DNA from: a virus
IMG/VR virus record: IMGVR_UViG_3300042503_000717
Location: 1 to 28,835 of that record
Length of the DNA: 28,835 bases
Direction: 5' to 3' (one strand)
In this document: one piece after another, positions 20,396 through 27,752 of the stretch
Position numbering within the stretch: position 1 is the stretch's first letter
Layout of the letters: every line of letters starts with the position of its first letter
Position numbers and translations under genes: made by a program
Notes under the pieces: generated by a model
Told to the model about the DNA's origin: nothing
Databases searched by the model: none
The model's input: the letters and a program-made list of their open reading frames with translations, nothing else

Positions 20396-21532
20396 ATGAA
20401 AATTAATAATGAGCCTAAGTTAGATTTCGATGATGTCCTACTCGTTCCACAAAGATCACAAGCGGCATCGCGTGTAAATGTTTTGGTCGATAGAAAGTTC
20501 ACATTCTATCATTCTGATCAACAGTGGGATGGCACACCAATAATGATAGCAAATATGGATACAACTGGAACATTTGCTATGGCTCAGTCTTTGCAAAAGC
20601 TAAAAGCCATCACTTGTTTGCATAAGCATTATGACGCTAAAGAATATGTTGATCATTTAGACTCAATTCCTTTAGATGTGAATTATTGTTGGCATAGCAT
20701 GGGCATCAATGACAATGAAATAAACAAGTTAAATCAAATCTGGCACCAAACAGGAATCATGCCAAATATTTGTATAGACGTTGCAAATGGCTATACTGAT
20801 AATTTCGTAGACTTCTGTGCAAAGATAAGAGATAAAGTTGGAAGCTATCCAATTATTATGGCTGGCAATGTTTGCACCCCAGAAATGGTACATGAATTAA
20901 TTCTGCATGGTGGCGTGGACATTGTTAAGGTTGGGATTGGTCCCGGATCAGCATGTACTACCAGATTAAAAACTGGCGTTGGTTATCCCCAGTTATCAGC
21001 TATATCAGAATGCGCCCATGCTGCACATGGTTTAAAGAGCGATGACAAGCAGTTGGGATTGATTTGTGCAGACGGTGGCTGTAGAGTGCCAGCAGACGTT
21101 GTAAAGGCTTTTGCGGCCAATGCAGACTTCGTGATGCTTGGTGGAATGTTTGCTGGGGCAGATGAATGCGAGGGTGAATGGGAGTATGAGTACCGCTGTG
21201 CAATTACTAACAATGACGGTACAACTAGGTCGGAATGGTGGCAACCTTTTGATCCCGGCTACAATACAGAGAAAAGAAAAAAGACACTAACATTCTACGG
21301 AATGAGTTCGCACAAGGCTCAGAATAAATATGGTGGAATTAAAGATTATAGAGCAAGCGAAGGTCGCGTTGTTAGAGTACAATATAAGGGGCGGTCTGAA
21401 GATATTATGAAAGATATTCTTGGTGGAATACGCAGTGCTTGTGCATACGTTGGGGCAGATTCTCTAAAAGACTTACCAAAGTGTGCTGAATTTATTCGTG
21501 TTAACAGAACCCATTTTGATAAAAGTATATAA
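20396..21532 (+). CDS. guaC: GMP reductase (IMPDH/GMPR family)
   Basis: 378 residues in an eight-fold (beta-alpha) barrel. Contains DFDDVLLVPQRS near the start, GPGSACTTRLKTGVGYPQLS with catalytic Cys187, FYGMSSHKAQ and DYRASEGR, and DILGGIRSACAYVGA. The GS-CTTR-KTGVGYPQ form is diagnostic of GMP reductase rather than IMP dehydrogenase (which has GS-CTT--V-GVG-PQ). It turns GMP into IMP with NADPH, drawing guanine nucleotides back to inosine and adenine. Size is near the family norm (about 345-350) with a slight extension. Clear ribosome site AAAGGAA. No CBS domain. Confidence 0.93.
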   Translation: MKINNEPKLDFDDVLLVPQRSQAASRVNVLVDRKFTFYHSDQQWDGTPIMIANMDTTGTFAMAQSLQKLKAITCLHKHYDAKEYVDHLDSIPLDVNYCWHSMGINDNEINKLNQIWHQTGIMPNICIDVANGYTDNFVDFCAKIRDKVGSYPIIMAGNVCTPEMVHELILHGGVDIVKVGIGPGSACTTRLKTGVGYPQLSAISECAHAAHGLKSDDKQLGLICADGGCRVPADVVKAFAANADFVMLGGMFAGADECEGEWEYEYRCAITNNDGTTRSEWWQPFDPGYNTEKRKKTLTFYGMSSHKAQNKYGGIKDYRASEGRVVRVQYKGRSEDIMKDILGGIRSACAYVGADSLKDLPKCAEFIRVNRTHFDKSI

Positions 21533-21693
21533 TGACAGCAATAGTTAGCATAGCAATTTCAACGACATTATATATGATTAATTCAATATCATGTTTTGTA
21601 GGAAAAGACTATTCTCACGCATTAATGTGGGCCGGATACGCTTTCGCAAACGTAGGATTATTGTGGTATGAGTTCAACAAATTGGGATCATAG
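21532..21693 (+). CDS. small membrane protein, 53 aa
   Basis: Frame starting MTAIVSIAISTTLYMINSIS and continuing FVGKDYSHALMWAGYAFANV, then GLLWYEF. Two hydrophobic segments with a short polar link. Its start overlaps the GMP reductase stop (TAATG) and its end overlaps the dCMP deaminase start by 26 bases, which supports real translation. Function unknown. Confidence 0.62.
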   Translation: MTAIVSIAISTTLYMINSISCFVGKDYSHALMWAGYAFANVGLLWYEFNKLGS

Positions 21694-22096
21694 ATTTTTA
21701 GATTTAGCCAATTTTATTTCTAGTTGGTCTAAAGATCCATCAACAAAAGTTGGTGCTGTTATTGCAGATAAAAATAATCGAATAGTTTCTGTTGGTTATA
21801 ATGGCTTTCCACAAGGTATAATAGATAATGATAGACTTGAAGACAGGGATACTAAATATAAGATTATAGTTCACGGTGAAATAAATGCTATTTTATTTGC
21901 CAATAAGTCAGTAGAAGGTTGCACTTTATACACAGTTCCATTTGAGCCATGCCCGCGATGTGCTGGTTTAATAATTCAGTCTGGCATCAAAAGGATTGTA
22001 GCTCCAAAAAATATAAATATGAGATGGGAAGAAGATTTTAAAATATCCAGAGAACTATTTGCAGAGGCTAATATTACAGTAGATTATTATGGCTAA
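21668..22096 (+). CDS. deoxycytidylate (dCMP) deaminase
   Basis: 142 residues with the zinc deaminase motifs HGE (H69, E71; IIVHGEINAI) and PCPRC (C95, C98; PCPRCAGLIIQSGIKRIV). N-terminal SSWSKDPSTKVGAVI and SVGYNGFPQG segments match dCMP deaminases of the T4 gpcd class. It makes dUMP from dCMP, which ThyX of the same genome converts to dTMP. Start at ATG 21668 overlaps the upstream membrane gene by 26 bases. Confidence 0.94.
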   Translation: MSSTNWDHRFLDLANFISSWSKDPSTKVGAVIADKNNRIVSVGYNGFPQGIIDNDRLEDRDTKYKIIVHGEINAILFANKSVEGCTLYTVPFEPCPRCAGLIIQSGIKRIVAPKNINMRWEEDFKISRELFAEANITVDYYG

Positions 22097-22304
22097 GAAA
22101 AAAAACAAAATAGAATCAACAAGAGAAGATATATATACTTTAGTAAATGAATGTATTGTTACTCATAATGAGGCTATATTGGTTGAGTTAATATACAGAT
22201 TAGAAAAAGAATATGTAGACATTGCTCTCTTATCAACAATGGGTGAATATAAGGGTGGATGGACTCATGAAGAAGTTTTAAACTATATCACACTCAACAC
22301 ATAG
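22089..22304 (+). CDS. hypothetical protein, 71 aa
   Basis: Basic start MAKKKNKIESTREDIY and a helical body (LVNECIVTHNEAILVELIYRL). No recognised domain. Overlaps the dCMP deaminase by eight bases. Function unknown. Confidence 0.72.
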   Translation: MAKKKNKIESTREDIYTLVNECIVTHNEAILVELIYRLEKEYVDIALLSTMGEYKGGWTHEEVLNYITLNT

Positions 22305-22351
22305 TGTTTTTTAGTAAAAACAGGTCTATAATAAAAGAAAGGAGGACTGAT

Positions 22352-22531
22352 ATGGTTTCATTACAGGAAATGGCAGAAGCACATCTAACAAATGTACAAA
22401 AAGCTATAATTGATCTACAAAATCAAAAAAGTAAAATTGACGAAGAGATCAAAAGATTAACTGAGTATCTACAGGGTGGTATTGAAGTTCTAAAAGTAGA
22501 AAAGCAAAAGTCTGAACAAACAAATAATTAA
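22352..22531 (+). CDS. coiled-coil miniprotein, 59 aa
   Basis: Almost entirely helical: VSLQEMAEAHLTNVQKAIID followed by QNQKSKIDEEIKRLTEYL and a Lys/Glu tail. Heptad pattern suggests a coiled-coil dimer. ATG 22352 with AAAGGAGG upstream is preferred over an ATG at 22304 that has no such site. Function unknown. Confidence 0.76.
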   Translation: MVSLQEMAEAHLTNVQKAIIDLQNQKSKIDEEIKRLTEYLQGGIEVLKVEKQKSEQTNN

Positions 22532-22548
22532 TGCAACAGGAGATTAAT

Positions 22549-22869
22549 ATGAAAGTATCTGAATTTTTAGATAAATTGTGTAATGTGTCTAGGTCTTATC
22601 ATTGGACGGTAAATGACCATAATAAGGTAATAGCTGAAATACAAAGCGGCCCATACCGTGGCTTTACTTTAAATCCTGTAACCGCTTTAGCGCATAAGGC
22701 CGGTTTTGGTTTTATTAGTGATACACGTAATGGTACTGAACATGCCGCTAGCTTACTTGGTCTACCAAGAAGTGTTGCCAGATATGTATATAGAGCCACT
22801 CTAGGCTCTGACAATCATGGGAATACTCAGGTTGTAAGAGGCAAAATCCGTTCAGTACTGGAGGTTTAA
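22549..22869 (+). CDS. hypothetical protein, 106 aa
   Basis: Unrecognised. Contains SGPYRGFTLNPVTALAHKAG and a helical segment AASLLGLPRSVARYVYRATL that could form part of a small helical domain. ACAGGAG precedes ATG 22549; an ATG at 22531 lacks one. It ends directly before ssb and carries the GGAGG site of ssb in its last codons. Confidence 0.76.
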   Translation: MKVSEFLDKLCNVSRSYHWTVNDHNKVIAEIQSGPYRGFTLNPVTALAHKAGFGFISDTRNGTEHAASLLGLPRSVARYVYRATLGSDNHGNTQVVRGKIRSVLEV

Positions 22870-23199
22870 ATGAATATTAATACTTGGCTTGGTTGTGGCA
22901 GACTTACTAAAGATGCAGATTTTAATGTTACCCAAAAGGGTACATCTATGGCAAAGTTTAGAATGGCTGTAAACGATAGGCGTAATGATGACACTCTTTA
23001 TCTTAACGTGCTTTGTTTTGGCAAAATGGCAGAAGCACTAAAAGATCATTTGAAAAAGGGTAGACTAGTTGGAGTACAAGGAAAGATCAAAGTTGAGGAT
23101 TATCAAGATAAGGAAGGTAATCCAAGGAATTCAGTCTGCGTAATGGCAGATGAAATTTCACTTGGTCCAAATAGTTCTACTGAGAAGAATGAAGAGTGA
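22870..23199 (+). CDS. ssb: single-stranded DNA-binding protein
   Basis: 109 residues, OB-fold SSB type: MNINTWLGCGRLTKDADF, then MAKFRMAVNDRR, YLNVLCFGKMAEAL and LKKGRLVGVQGKIKVEDYQD (given in pieces of the core). Binds and protects ssDNA during replication and recombination. Shorter than E. coli SSB (178) and lacks the usual acidic DDIPF-type tip, ending NSSTEKNEE. GGAGG lies inside the upstream gene. It is the last gene before a strong terminator. Confidence 0.92.
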   Translation: MNINTWLGCGRLTKDADFNVTQKGTSMAKFRMAVNDRRNDDTLYLNVLCFGKMAEALKDHLKKGRLVGVQGKIKVEDYQDKEGNPRNSVCVMADEISLGPNSSTEKNEE

Positions 23200-23221
23200 C
23201 ATTTTTCTAATGTAAACGAAT

Positions 23222-23263
23222 AAGCCCGTGGCATTTAAATAGTGCTGCGGGCTTTTTCTTTTT
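23222..23263 (+). terminator. strong intrinsic terminator
   Basis: AAGCCCGTGGCA (23222-23233) pairs with TGCTGCGGGCTT (23243-23254) as a 12-bp stem with two G-T pairs and a nine-base loop, followed by TTTCTTTTT. Ends the transcript of the nucleotide/SSB genes. The next 16 bases reach a near-consensus promoter. Confidence 0.92.
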
Positions 23264-23278
23264 ACTGAAGAGCTATGG

Positions 23279-23307
23279 TTGACATAGCCGATACAATATG
23301 GTAGAAT
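23279..23307 (+). promoter_or_regulatory. sigma70-type promoter
   Basis: -35 TTGACA (23279-23284), spacer of 17 bases, -10 TAGAAT (23302-23307). The -35 is perfect and the -10 differs from TATAAT at one base. Transcription would start about 23314, so the ATG at 23317 would be nearly leaderless. Right behind a terminator, this starts a new transcript. Confidence 0.85.
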
Positions 23308-23316
23308 AACAACATC

Positions 23317-23715
23317 ATGCTAAACGAATTCATATGTATCGGTTTGATATGTTTTGCTGTTAAGTCGTTTTACGACGCTTATACAGATCCAAATAAGCAT
23401 ATCGATTTAGATCATTTCCCAATATTAGAATATAGCCCAGCTAAAAGAAAATATGTTCCCGCTAGCCAACAAACAGTATGTCAAATTAAAGACTTGAAAA
23501 TAAAGCAAAAGGAAAAGGAAAGTCTACCCAAAAAAGAAGAACATAGAAATTCAAATGGCTACACTCAATTGCAGCAAGACTGCTTTGATGCCCTCGCGGC
23601 TCTTGGCGTAAAAACAAAGAAGGAAAGAACGTTCATAGTCAACAACACTTTCAATCAACATAATCCAAAAACAGTACAAGAATTTTTACAGTTAGCACTC
23701 ATTAGAGCATCATGA
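23317..23715 (+). CDS. membrane-anchored protein with RuvA C-terminal-like domain
   Basis: 132 residues. N-terminal hydrophobic segment LNEFICIGLICFAVKSFYD probably anchors it in the membrane; then a polar linker; then QDCFDALAALGVKTKKERTF and VQEFLQLALIRAS (residues about 88-132). This resembles RuvA domain III (the RuvB-binding UBA-like domain, pattern D---AL--LG---KEA----I...E--L-LAL). The only methionine is the first, and the predicted mRNA starts 2-3 bases before it (leaderless). Possibly tethers a DNA or helicase activity to the membrane. The RuvA similarity is moderate, not certain. Confidence 0.75.
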   Translation: MLNEFICIGLICFAVKSFYDAYTDPNKHIDLDHFPILEYSPAKRKYVPASQQTVCQIKDLKIKQKEKESLPKKEEHRNSNGYTQLQQDCFDALAALGVKTKKERTFIVNNTFNQHNPKTVQEFLQLALIRAS

Positions 23716-24125
23716 ATATAATAAATCAATCCATAGATATAGCACTTAGACTCTTGCCGTCAGCAAAATCTCAACGCAATAGTCGTAATAAATTTTTTCA
23801 TTTCGCTTTTGGTTTTGATAAGAATAGACTTGTTGGCATAGGACAAAACAATCCAGAAAAAATTAACGCAAAAGCTCTCAAATTAGCTAAAAAATTCAAT
23901 ATAGAAGCCTATCAACAATTTCCATACTTACATGCTGAAACAGACTTGATATCCAGACTGTGGGGCAAGCACTACATAGACAACTCGCTTAAGATTGTAA
24001 TATTAAGACTAAACAAGCGTGGAGAATTACGCAATAGCTGTCCTTGTGAAAAATGTTCAAAGATAATGAACGCACTCAACATTGATGACATTTACTGGAG
24101 TACCGACAATGGTTTCACGCAATAA
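23712..24125 (+). CDS. zinc-dependent cytidine/deoxycytidylate-type deaminase
   Basis: 137 residues with HAE (H74, E76; PYLHAETDLI) and PCEKC (P111, C112, C115; SCPCEKCSKIM), the zinc deaminase motifs. The N-terminal part (SAKSQRNSRNKFFHF) is basic. Sequence differs from the 21668 enzyme, so it may act on another base, on RNA or on free nucleosides; substrate cannot be read. Overlaps the membrane protein gene by four bases (ATGA) and ends 10 bases before the deoxyribosyltransferase-like gene. Confidence 0.85.
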   Translation: MNIINQSIDIALRLLPSAKSQRNSRNKFFHFAFGFDKNRLVGIGQNNPEKINAKALKLAKKFNIEAYQQFPYLHAETDLISRLWGKHYIDNSLKIVILRLNKRGELRNSCPCEKCSKIMNALNIDDIYWSTDNGFTQ

Positions 24126-24135
24126 TCTTAAAAAT

Positions 24136-24660
24136 ATGAGAACTTACTTAATAGGAGCTATGGATAGAGTTCACGATGGTGGTATTGGCTGGAGAAATAA
24201 AATAACGCCACATCTACAATCTATGAATCTAACAATACTTGATCCTTGCAATAAGCCAGTAGAATCATCTAAAGAAGATATTGACACAAGAAATACCATA
24301 GATTATCTTAAGTCTATTGGTAGTTTTGACAAAATAAGAGATGAGTATGGACATATCAGAAACGCAGACTTAAGGTGTGTAGATGTTTCAGATTTTGTAA
24401 TAGCTCATATAGATCTTTCTATACATGCTTGCGGTTCGTATGAAGAAATAGTCACAGCAAATAGGCAGAAGAAGCCAGTGCTAATTTGGTGCGAACAGGG
24501 CAAGGAATATGCTCCAAATTGGTTGTTTTTTATGCTTCCACATGAATGTATTTTTGGATCAATGAACGATCTACTGAACTATTTACAACACATCAATACC
24601 CATCAAGAATCCCACACTCTTGATAGGTGGTTCTTTTTCAACCAATTAGGTGACTCATGA
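24136..24660 (+). CDS. nucleoside 2-deoxyribosyltransferase-like protein
   Basis: 174 residues. RTYLIGAMDRVHDGGIGWR at the start, then NPCNK-type TILDPCNKP, ADLRCVDVSDFVIAHIDLS, and CGSYEEIVTANRQKKPVLIW. The DFVIAH-D-----GSYEE segment, with Glu as likely catalytic residue, and the Y-IG-M opening are typical of 2-deoxyribosyltransferases, which swap the base on a deoxynucleoside. Could salvage or reroute bases. Start at ATG 24136; an open frame up to 24082 has poorer support. The stop overlaps the next start (ATGA). Confidence 0.88.
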   Translation: MRTYLIGAMDRVHDGGIGWRNKITPHLQSMNLTILDPCNKPVESSKEDIDTRNTIDYLKSIGSFDKIRDEYGHIRNADLRCVDVSDFVIAHIDLSIHACGSYEEIVTANRQKKPVLIWCEQGKEYAPNWLFFMLPHECIFGSMNDLLNYLQHINTHQESHTLDRWFFFNQLGDS

Positions 24661-25718
24661 ATATAATTGCTCCGATAAATCAGTTAGGATATGGTATAGC
24701 TGGATTCAATATCGCAAAACACTTGGCAAGTAAAACAAAGACCGCTCTGTGGCCTATTGGTAATCCAGAATTATATACCAAGGAAGACTTCGATACCGTT
24801 AAAGCCTTAATACAGAACACGCTTATGCCTAATTTTGATGACCCCTGTATTAGAATATGGCATCAGCACGATATGTCACAATTTGTTGGTAAAGGTAAAA
24901 GAATAGGCTTCCCGTTCTTTGAACTGAATAAATTTTCTAATGTAGAAAAACACCATCTAAACAGTTTAGACACCTTGTTTGTGACTTGCGAGTGGGCAAA
25001 ACAGATATGTGTTGAAAATTTGCAGCCACAAGACATTAGAGTAATACCACTTGGTGTAGACTGTGATGTATTTAAGCCATCGATAGAAGAAACACCCAAT
25101 GATAAGACCATCTTCTTTAATTGTGGAAAGTGGGAGAAACGTAAAGGTCACGACATTCTACCACTAGTTTTTAATAAAGCTTTTAACGCAAATGACAATT
25201 TTGAGCTTTGGATGATGACAACCAATCCATTTCTATCACAAGAAGAAGAGTTGGCGTGGCAAAATCTATACAAAAACACTAAAATAGGGCACAAGATTCG
25301 CTTTCTACCAAGAGTAAAAACACACGAAGAAGTGTATACTATTATGAAGAAAGTAGATTGTGGCATATTTCCATCAAGAGCAGAAGGTTGGAATTTAGAG
25401 CTATTAGAAATGCTCGCATGTGGAAAGCATGTAATAACTACTAATTATTCAGCACACACAGCATTTTGTAATAGTGATAATTCTTTGTTATTAGAAATAA
25501 CATCTAATGAAATGGCTAAAGACGATAAATGGTTTGATGGCAAAACTGGAGAATGGGCAAACATATCTTTTTCTAATATTAATCAATTAGTAGATATGGT
25601 CAAGCATGTTCACGAACAAAAACGTCAAGGTTTGTTAAAATTAAATCAAAATGGAATAAAAACAGCCCAACAATTTACATGGAACAATACGGCTAATGAA
25701 ATTTTACAAGTTGTTTGA
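24657..25718 (+). CDS. glycosyltransferase, GT4 family
   Basis: 353 residues. GT-B fold: N-terminal GYGIAGFNIAKHL and C-terminal CGIFPSRAEGWNLELLEMLAC with the EX7E pair E243 and E251, then GKHVITTNYSAH. PLGVDCDVFKP at 131-141 matches the inter-domain PLG-D---F motif. Transfers a hexose from a nucleotide sugar. The fourth glycosyltransferase of the window. Starts in ATGA overlap with the gene before it, and its last 23 bases overlap the next gene. Confidence 0.94.
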   Translation: MNIIAPINQLGYGIAGFNIAKHLASKTKTALWPIGNPELYTKEDFDTVKALIQNTLMPNFDDPCIRIWHQHDMSQFVGKGKRIGFPFFELNKFSNVEKHHLNSLDTLFVTCEWAKQICVENLQPQDIRVIPLGVDCDVFKPSIEETPNDKTIFFNCGKWEKRKGHDILPLVFNKAFNANDNFELWMMTTNPFLSQEEELAWQNLYKNTKIGHKIRFLPRVKTHEEVYTIMKKVDCGIFPSRAEGWNLELLEMLACGKHVITTNYSAHTAFCNSDNSLLLEITSNEMAKDDKWFDGKTGEWANISFSNINQLVDMVKHVHEQKRQGLLKLNQNGIKTAQQFTWNNTANEILQVV

Positions 25719-26055
25719 TATCTTTAGAAGAAACAAAAACACAGAAAAAGAAGATATAGATAATCATCTTGCGTGTATTAAATACTATTTAGATTCAGAA
25801 TCAATCAAAATAGATATAAAAATAGAAGACATGGGCGATGAATCTATAAAATCTTTATCTACTTTGCTCAACGCTTTAGCGGCAGAAGACGCATTTAATA
25901 ATACGCTCAAAATTATAGAAAATTTCTTTATAGAAGCCAACGAGTATAAATCGCTTATCAAGCTGTACTCTTCGTTAGACCCAAAAATAATTAAACGCCA
26001 ATTACATAACAGAGAAAATAGTCCATATATCAAACCTTCAGAAATGATAAAATAG
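25696..26055 (+). CDS. hypothetical protein, 119 aa
   Basis: Helical acidic protein (SEDIDNHLACIKYYL-like start and IEDMGDESIKSLSTLLNALA). No recognised domain. Starts inside the end of the glycosyltransferase gene. Possibly a virion or assembly protein because it leads into the late region, but that is only position-based. Confidence 0.73.
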   Translation: MKFYKLFDIFRRNKNTEKEDIDNHLACIKYYLDSESIKIDIKIEDMGDESIKSLSTLLNALAAEDAFNNTLKIIENFFIEANEYKSLIKLYSSLDPKIIKRQLHNRENSPYIKPSEMIK

Positions 26056-26065
26056 AGGATATCAT

Positions 26066-26500
26066 ATGGCAAAGAAAAAACTAAAAATAGGTTGGCAGAA
26101 ATATGAAGATTTATTAGAAAAACAAATGTCTTCTCCTTTACTAAAAATGATGACAGACAAACTAAGTGAAGAATTAATGGGCGGTGAAGACGAGGAAGAG
26201 ACGAGCAACGTAGAAGAAGAATCAGAAGAATACCATCAACCATTAATCTTTCCATTCTCCGCTCAGTTTTTGGAAGATGTGACAATGACTGCCAATTTTG
26301 AGTGCTGGATGGCACATACAAATTTTGATCTCACAAATAAAATCAAAGAAATGCTAGATAGAATCGACGGAATTGAGATACTAAAAATATGTAGCAGATA
26401 TAGATTTTTTGTAGGTATAGGTAAAATGTTTAACTTTGCTGACGTAAGGCAAAATATTGAAAAAGTTCTATTTAAGGAGAATATTGATGACAAAGAATGA
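26066..26500 (+). CDS. hypothetical acidic protein, 144 aa
   Basis: MAKKKLKIGWQKYEDLLEKQ then LMGGEDEEETSNVEEESEE, an acidic linker, and a second half with FECWMAHTNFDLTNKIKEML and KICSRYRFFVGIGKMFNF. The two-part form suggests helix plus acidic linker plus folded C-terminal domain. No family recognised. Overlaps the sigma-like gene by 14 bases. Confidence 0.74.
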   Translation: MAKKKLKIGWQKYEDLLEKQMSSPLLKMMTDKLSEELMGGEDEEETSNVEEESEEYHQPLIFPFSAQFLEDVTMTANFECWMAHTNFDLTNKIKEMLDRIDGIEILKICSRYRFFVGIGKMFNFADVRQNIEKVLFKENIDDKE

Positions 26501-26972
26501 AATTGAAGCGAAGATGGATGAAGCTCTTAAGAGTAAAGATATTCAAAAAATAATGGGCAAAGCTTGTCGTAAATTTACAAATCAGCTAAATGTAGACGAG
26601 TTAGAGAACGTTAAGCTAAATGCTCTATGGAAGTGTTTTCTACATTTCGATGAAAGCAAAAATATTAAATTTACCACTTATCTATACAAGGTGGTGTTTA
26701 TAGAATGTTTGAAACACAATGGATTCAATAAGAAATATGAGAAATATAATAATGGCACCCTCCATAGCAATATTGTACATAATAATAATCTAGAACAATT
26801 GATAGTAGATATTATGGATGAGGCTAGCAATGAGGATGATAAGCAGCTTTTAATAGAAAAACTGCAAAACTACACTATTCAAGAAATGGCAGACAAACGA
26901 CCAATTAGCAGAGAAACAGTAAGAAAGAAACTGAAAAATATTAGCAAAAAAATAAGAGGCAAATTTCAGTAA
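26487..26972 (+). CDS. sigma-70-like factor (probable late transcription)
   Basis: 161 residues. FDESKNIKFTTYLYKVVFIE (54-73) resembles sigma region 2 (D---G--F-TYA---I), and LLIEKLQNYTIQEMADKRPI (121-140) followed by SRETVRKKLKNISKKIRG is a region 4-type helix-turn-helix. Length is like small phage sigma factors such as T4 gp55 (185). Probably redirects host RNA polymerase to phage late promoters. The start at 26487 has GGAG upstream; an ATG at 26457 lies inside the preceding gene. Directly upstream of the presumed structural genes. Confidence 0.85.
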   Translation: MTKNEIEAKMDEALKSKDIQKIMGKACRKFTNQLNVDELENVKLNALWKCFLHFDESKNIKFTTYLYKVVFIECLKHNGFNKKYEKYNNGTLHSNIVHNNNLEQLIVDIMDEASNEDDKQLLIEKLQNYTIQEMADKRPISRETVRKKLKNISKKIRGKFQ

Positions 26973-26974
26973 AA

Positions 26975-26983
26975 GTGTATACT
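26975..26983 (+). promoter_or_regulatory. candidate late-promoter-like element (GTGTATACT)
   Basis: GTGTATACT in the gap before the probable virion gene at 27048. TATACT would be a -10. No standard -35. Two tandem AGGACT copies follow (about 26989-27000). Shares the heptamer GTGTATA with three other gaps, so it is a candidate for recognition by the phage sigma-like factor. Confidence 0.4.
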
Positions 26984-27047
26984 AAATTAGGACTAGGACT
27001 TTACTGTGGAAATAGGAACTTGAAATTTCAATAAATGGAGACTATTC

Positions 27048-27683
27048 ATGGCTACTACTACAGCAAAAGGTTCTGGTTCAACTGTCAATAATGGTGGTAC
27101 AATTGTTAACGCTGGAAATGTTTCGGCAGATAGTAAAATAACCAAAGTAATTGGCGTAAATGAGCTTAATACAGGTTCAGAATACGGCTCTAAGGTTGTT
27201 GCAAAAACAGGCACTTCGCAGGATTATGCTGGTATAACAACTGCAAATTCCTCAAGTGCTGGCGGTTTAGCTTACTATCCAAATGCCTTATCGGGCGAAA
27301 GAAATTTCCTCTTTAGGGCTGGTGGAGACAGTTGCTCAAAAATCAACAACAGTTCATCTACCCTTCTAGCCGCTGGCTCAGAGTTTGGCAAGAGAACAGT
27401 CAATGAAGTTCACGCTACTGTTGGAACACGCAAACTAGGTGCTTACTCAGATACAGTATTTAATGTTCTAGCCAGACCATCGTCTGCTATGGTTCCCGGT
27501 CGAACAAAAGGTACTGGTGCTGGAGCCGCATCTAATTTCGTTCAGATGGACGGTTCAACTGCTGCTACTGACGATGCAGCAAATCCCACCAGAGCAGTTC
27601 CGGGTGAATTAACCTATCACTTTGGCGGTTTAGCTGCACCAACAAACGACGAATATAAAGCAAGAGATAGCTACGAAGCTTAA
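27048..27683 (+). CDS. probable virion protein, Ala/Gly/Ser/Thr-rich, 211 aa
   Basis: Opens MATTTAKGSGSTVNNGGTIV and stays rich in Gly, Ser, Thr, Ala and Asn throughout, with almost no helix or hydrophobic core pattern (NSSTLLAAGSEFGKRTVNEV and GTGAGAASNFVQMDG segments). This composition is common in decoration, head or fibre proteins of phages. Two DYAGI/ELTYHFGG-like patches may be short strands. No family recognised. Good TGGAG site; followed by a hairpin. Confidence 0.7.
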   Translation: MATTTAKGSGSTVNNGGTIVNAGNVSADSKITKVIGVNELNTGSEYGSKVVAKTGTSQDYAGITTANSSSAGGLAYYPNALSGERNFLFRAGGDSCSKINNSSSTLLAAGSEFGKRTVNEVHATVGTRKLGAYSDTVFNVLARPSSAMVPGRTKGTGAGAASNFVQMDGSTAATDDAANPTRAVPGELTYHFGGLAAPTNDEYKARDSYEA

Positions 27684-27698
27684 TCTTAATTCAAGATT

Positions 27699-27726
27699 GA
27701 ATAGTGGGTTTAAACGCCCACTATTC
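27699..27726 (+). terminator. 10-bp hairpin, terminator-like
   Basis: GAATAGTGGG (27699-27708) pairs perfectly with CCCACTATTC (27717-27726) around an eight-base loop. The bases after it (TCTCTTAATTAT) are T-rich but lack a clean T run. It may reduce read-through from the abundant structural gene into the membrane PAS gene. Confidence 0.65.
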
Positions 27727-27752
27727 TCTCTTAATTATATTTGGAAATAAAA

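Noticed and set aside
22304-22351. Upstream start for the coiled-coil protein
   Set aside because: No ribosome site at 22304, whereas AAAGGAGG precedes ATG 22352.
25785-26321. Minus-strand frame of 178 codons over 25785-26321
   Set aside because: It lies opposite two + strand genes that fit the operon spacing and have ribosome sites; low-complexity Leu/Ser content.
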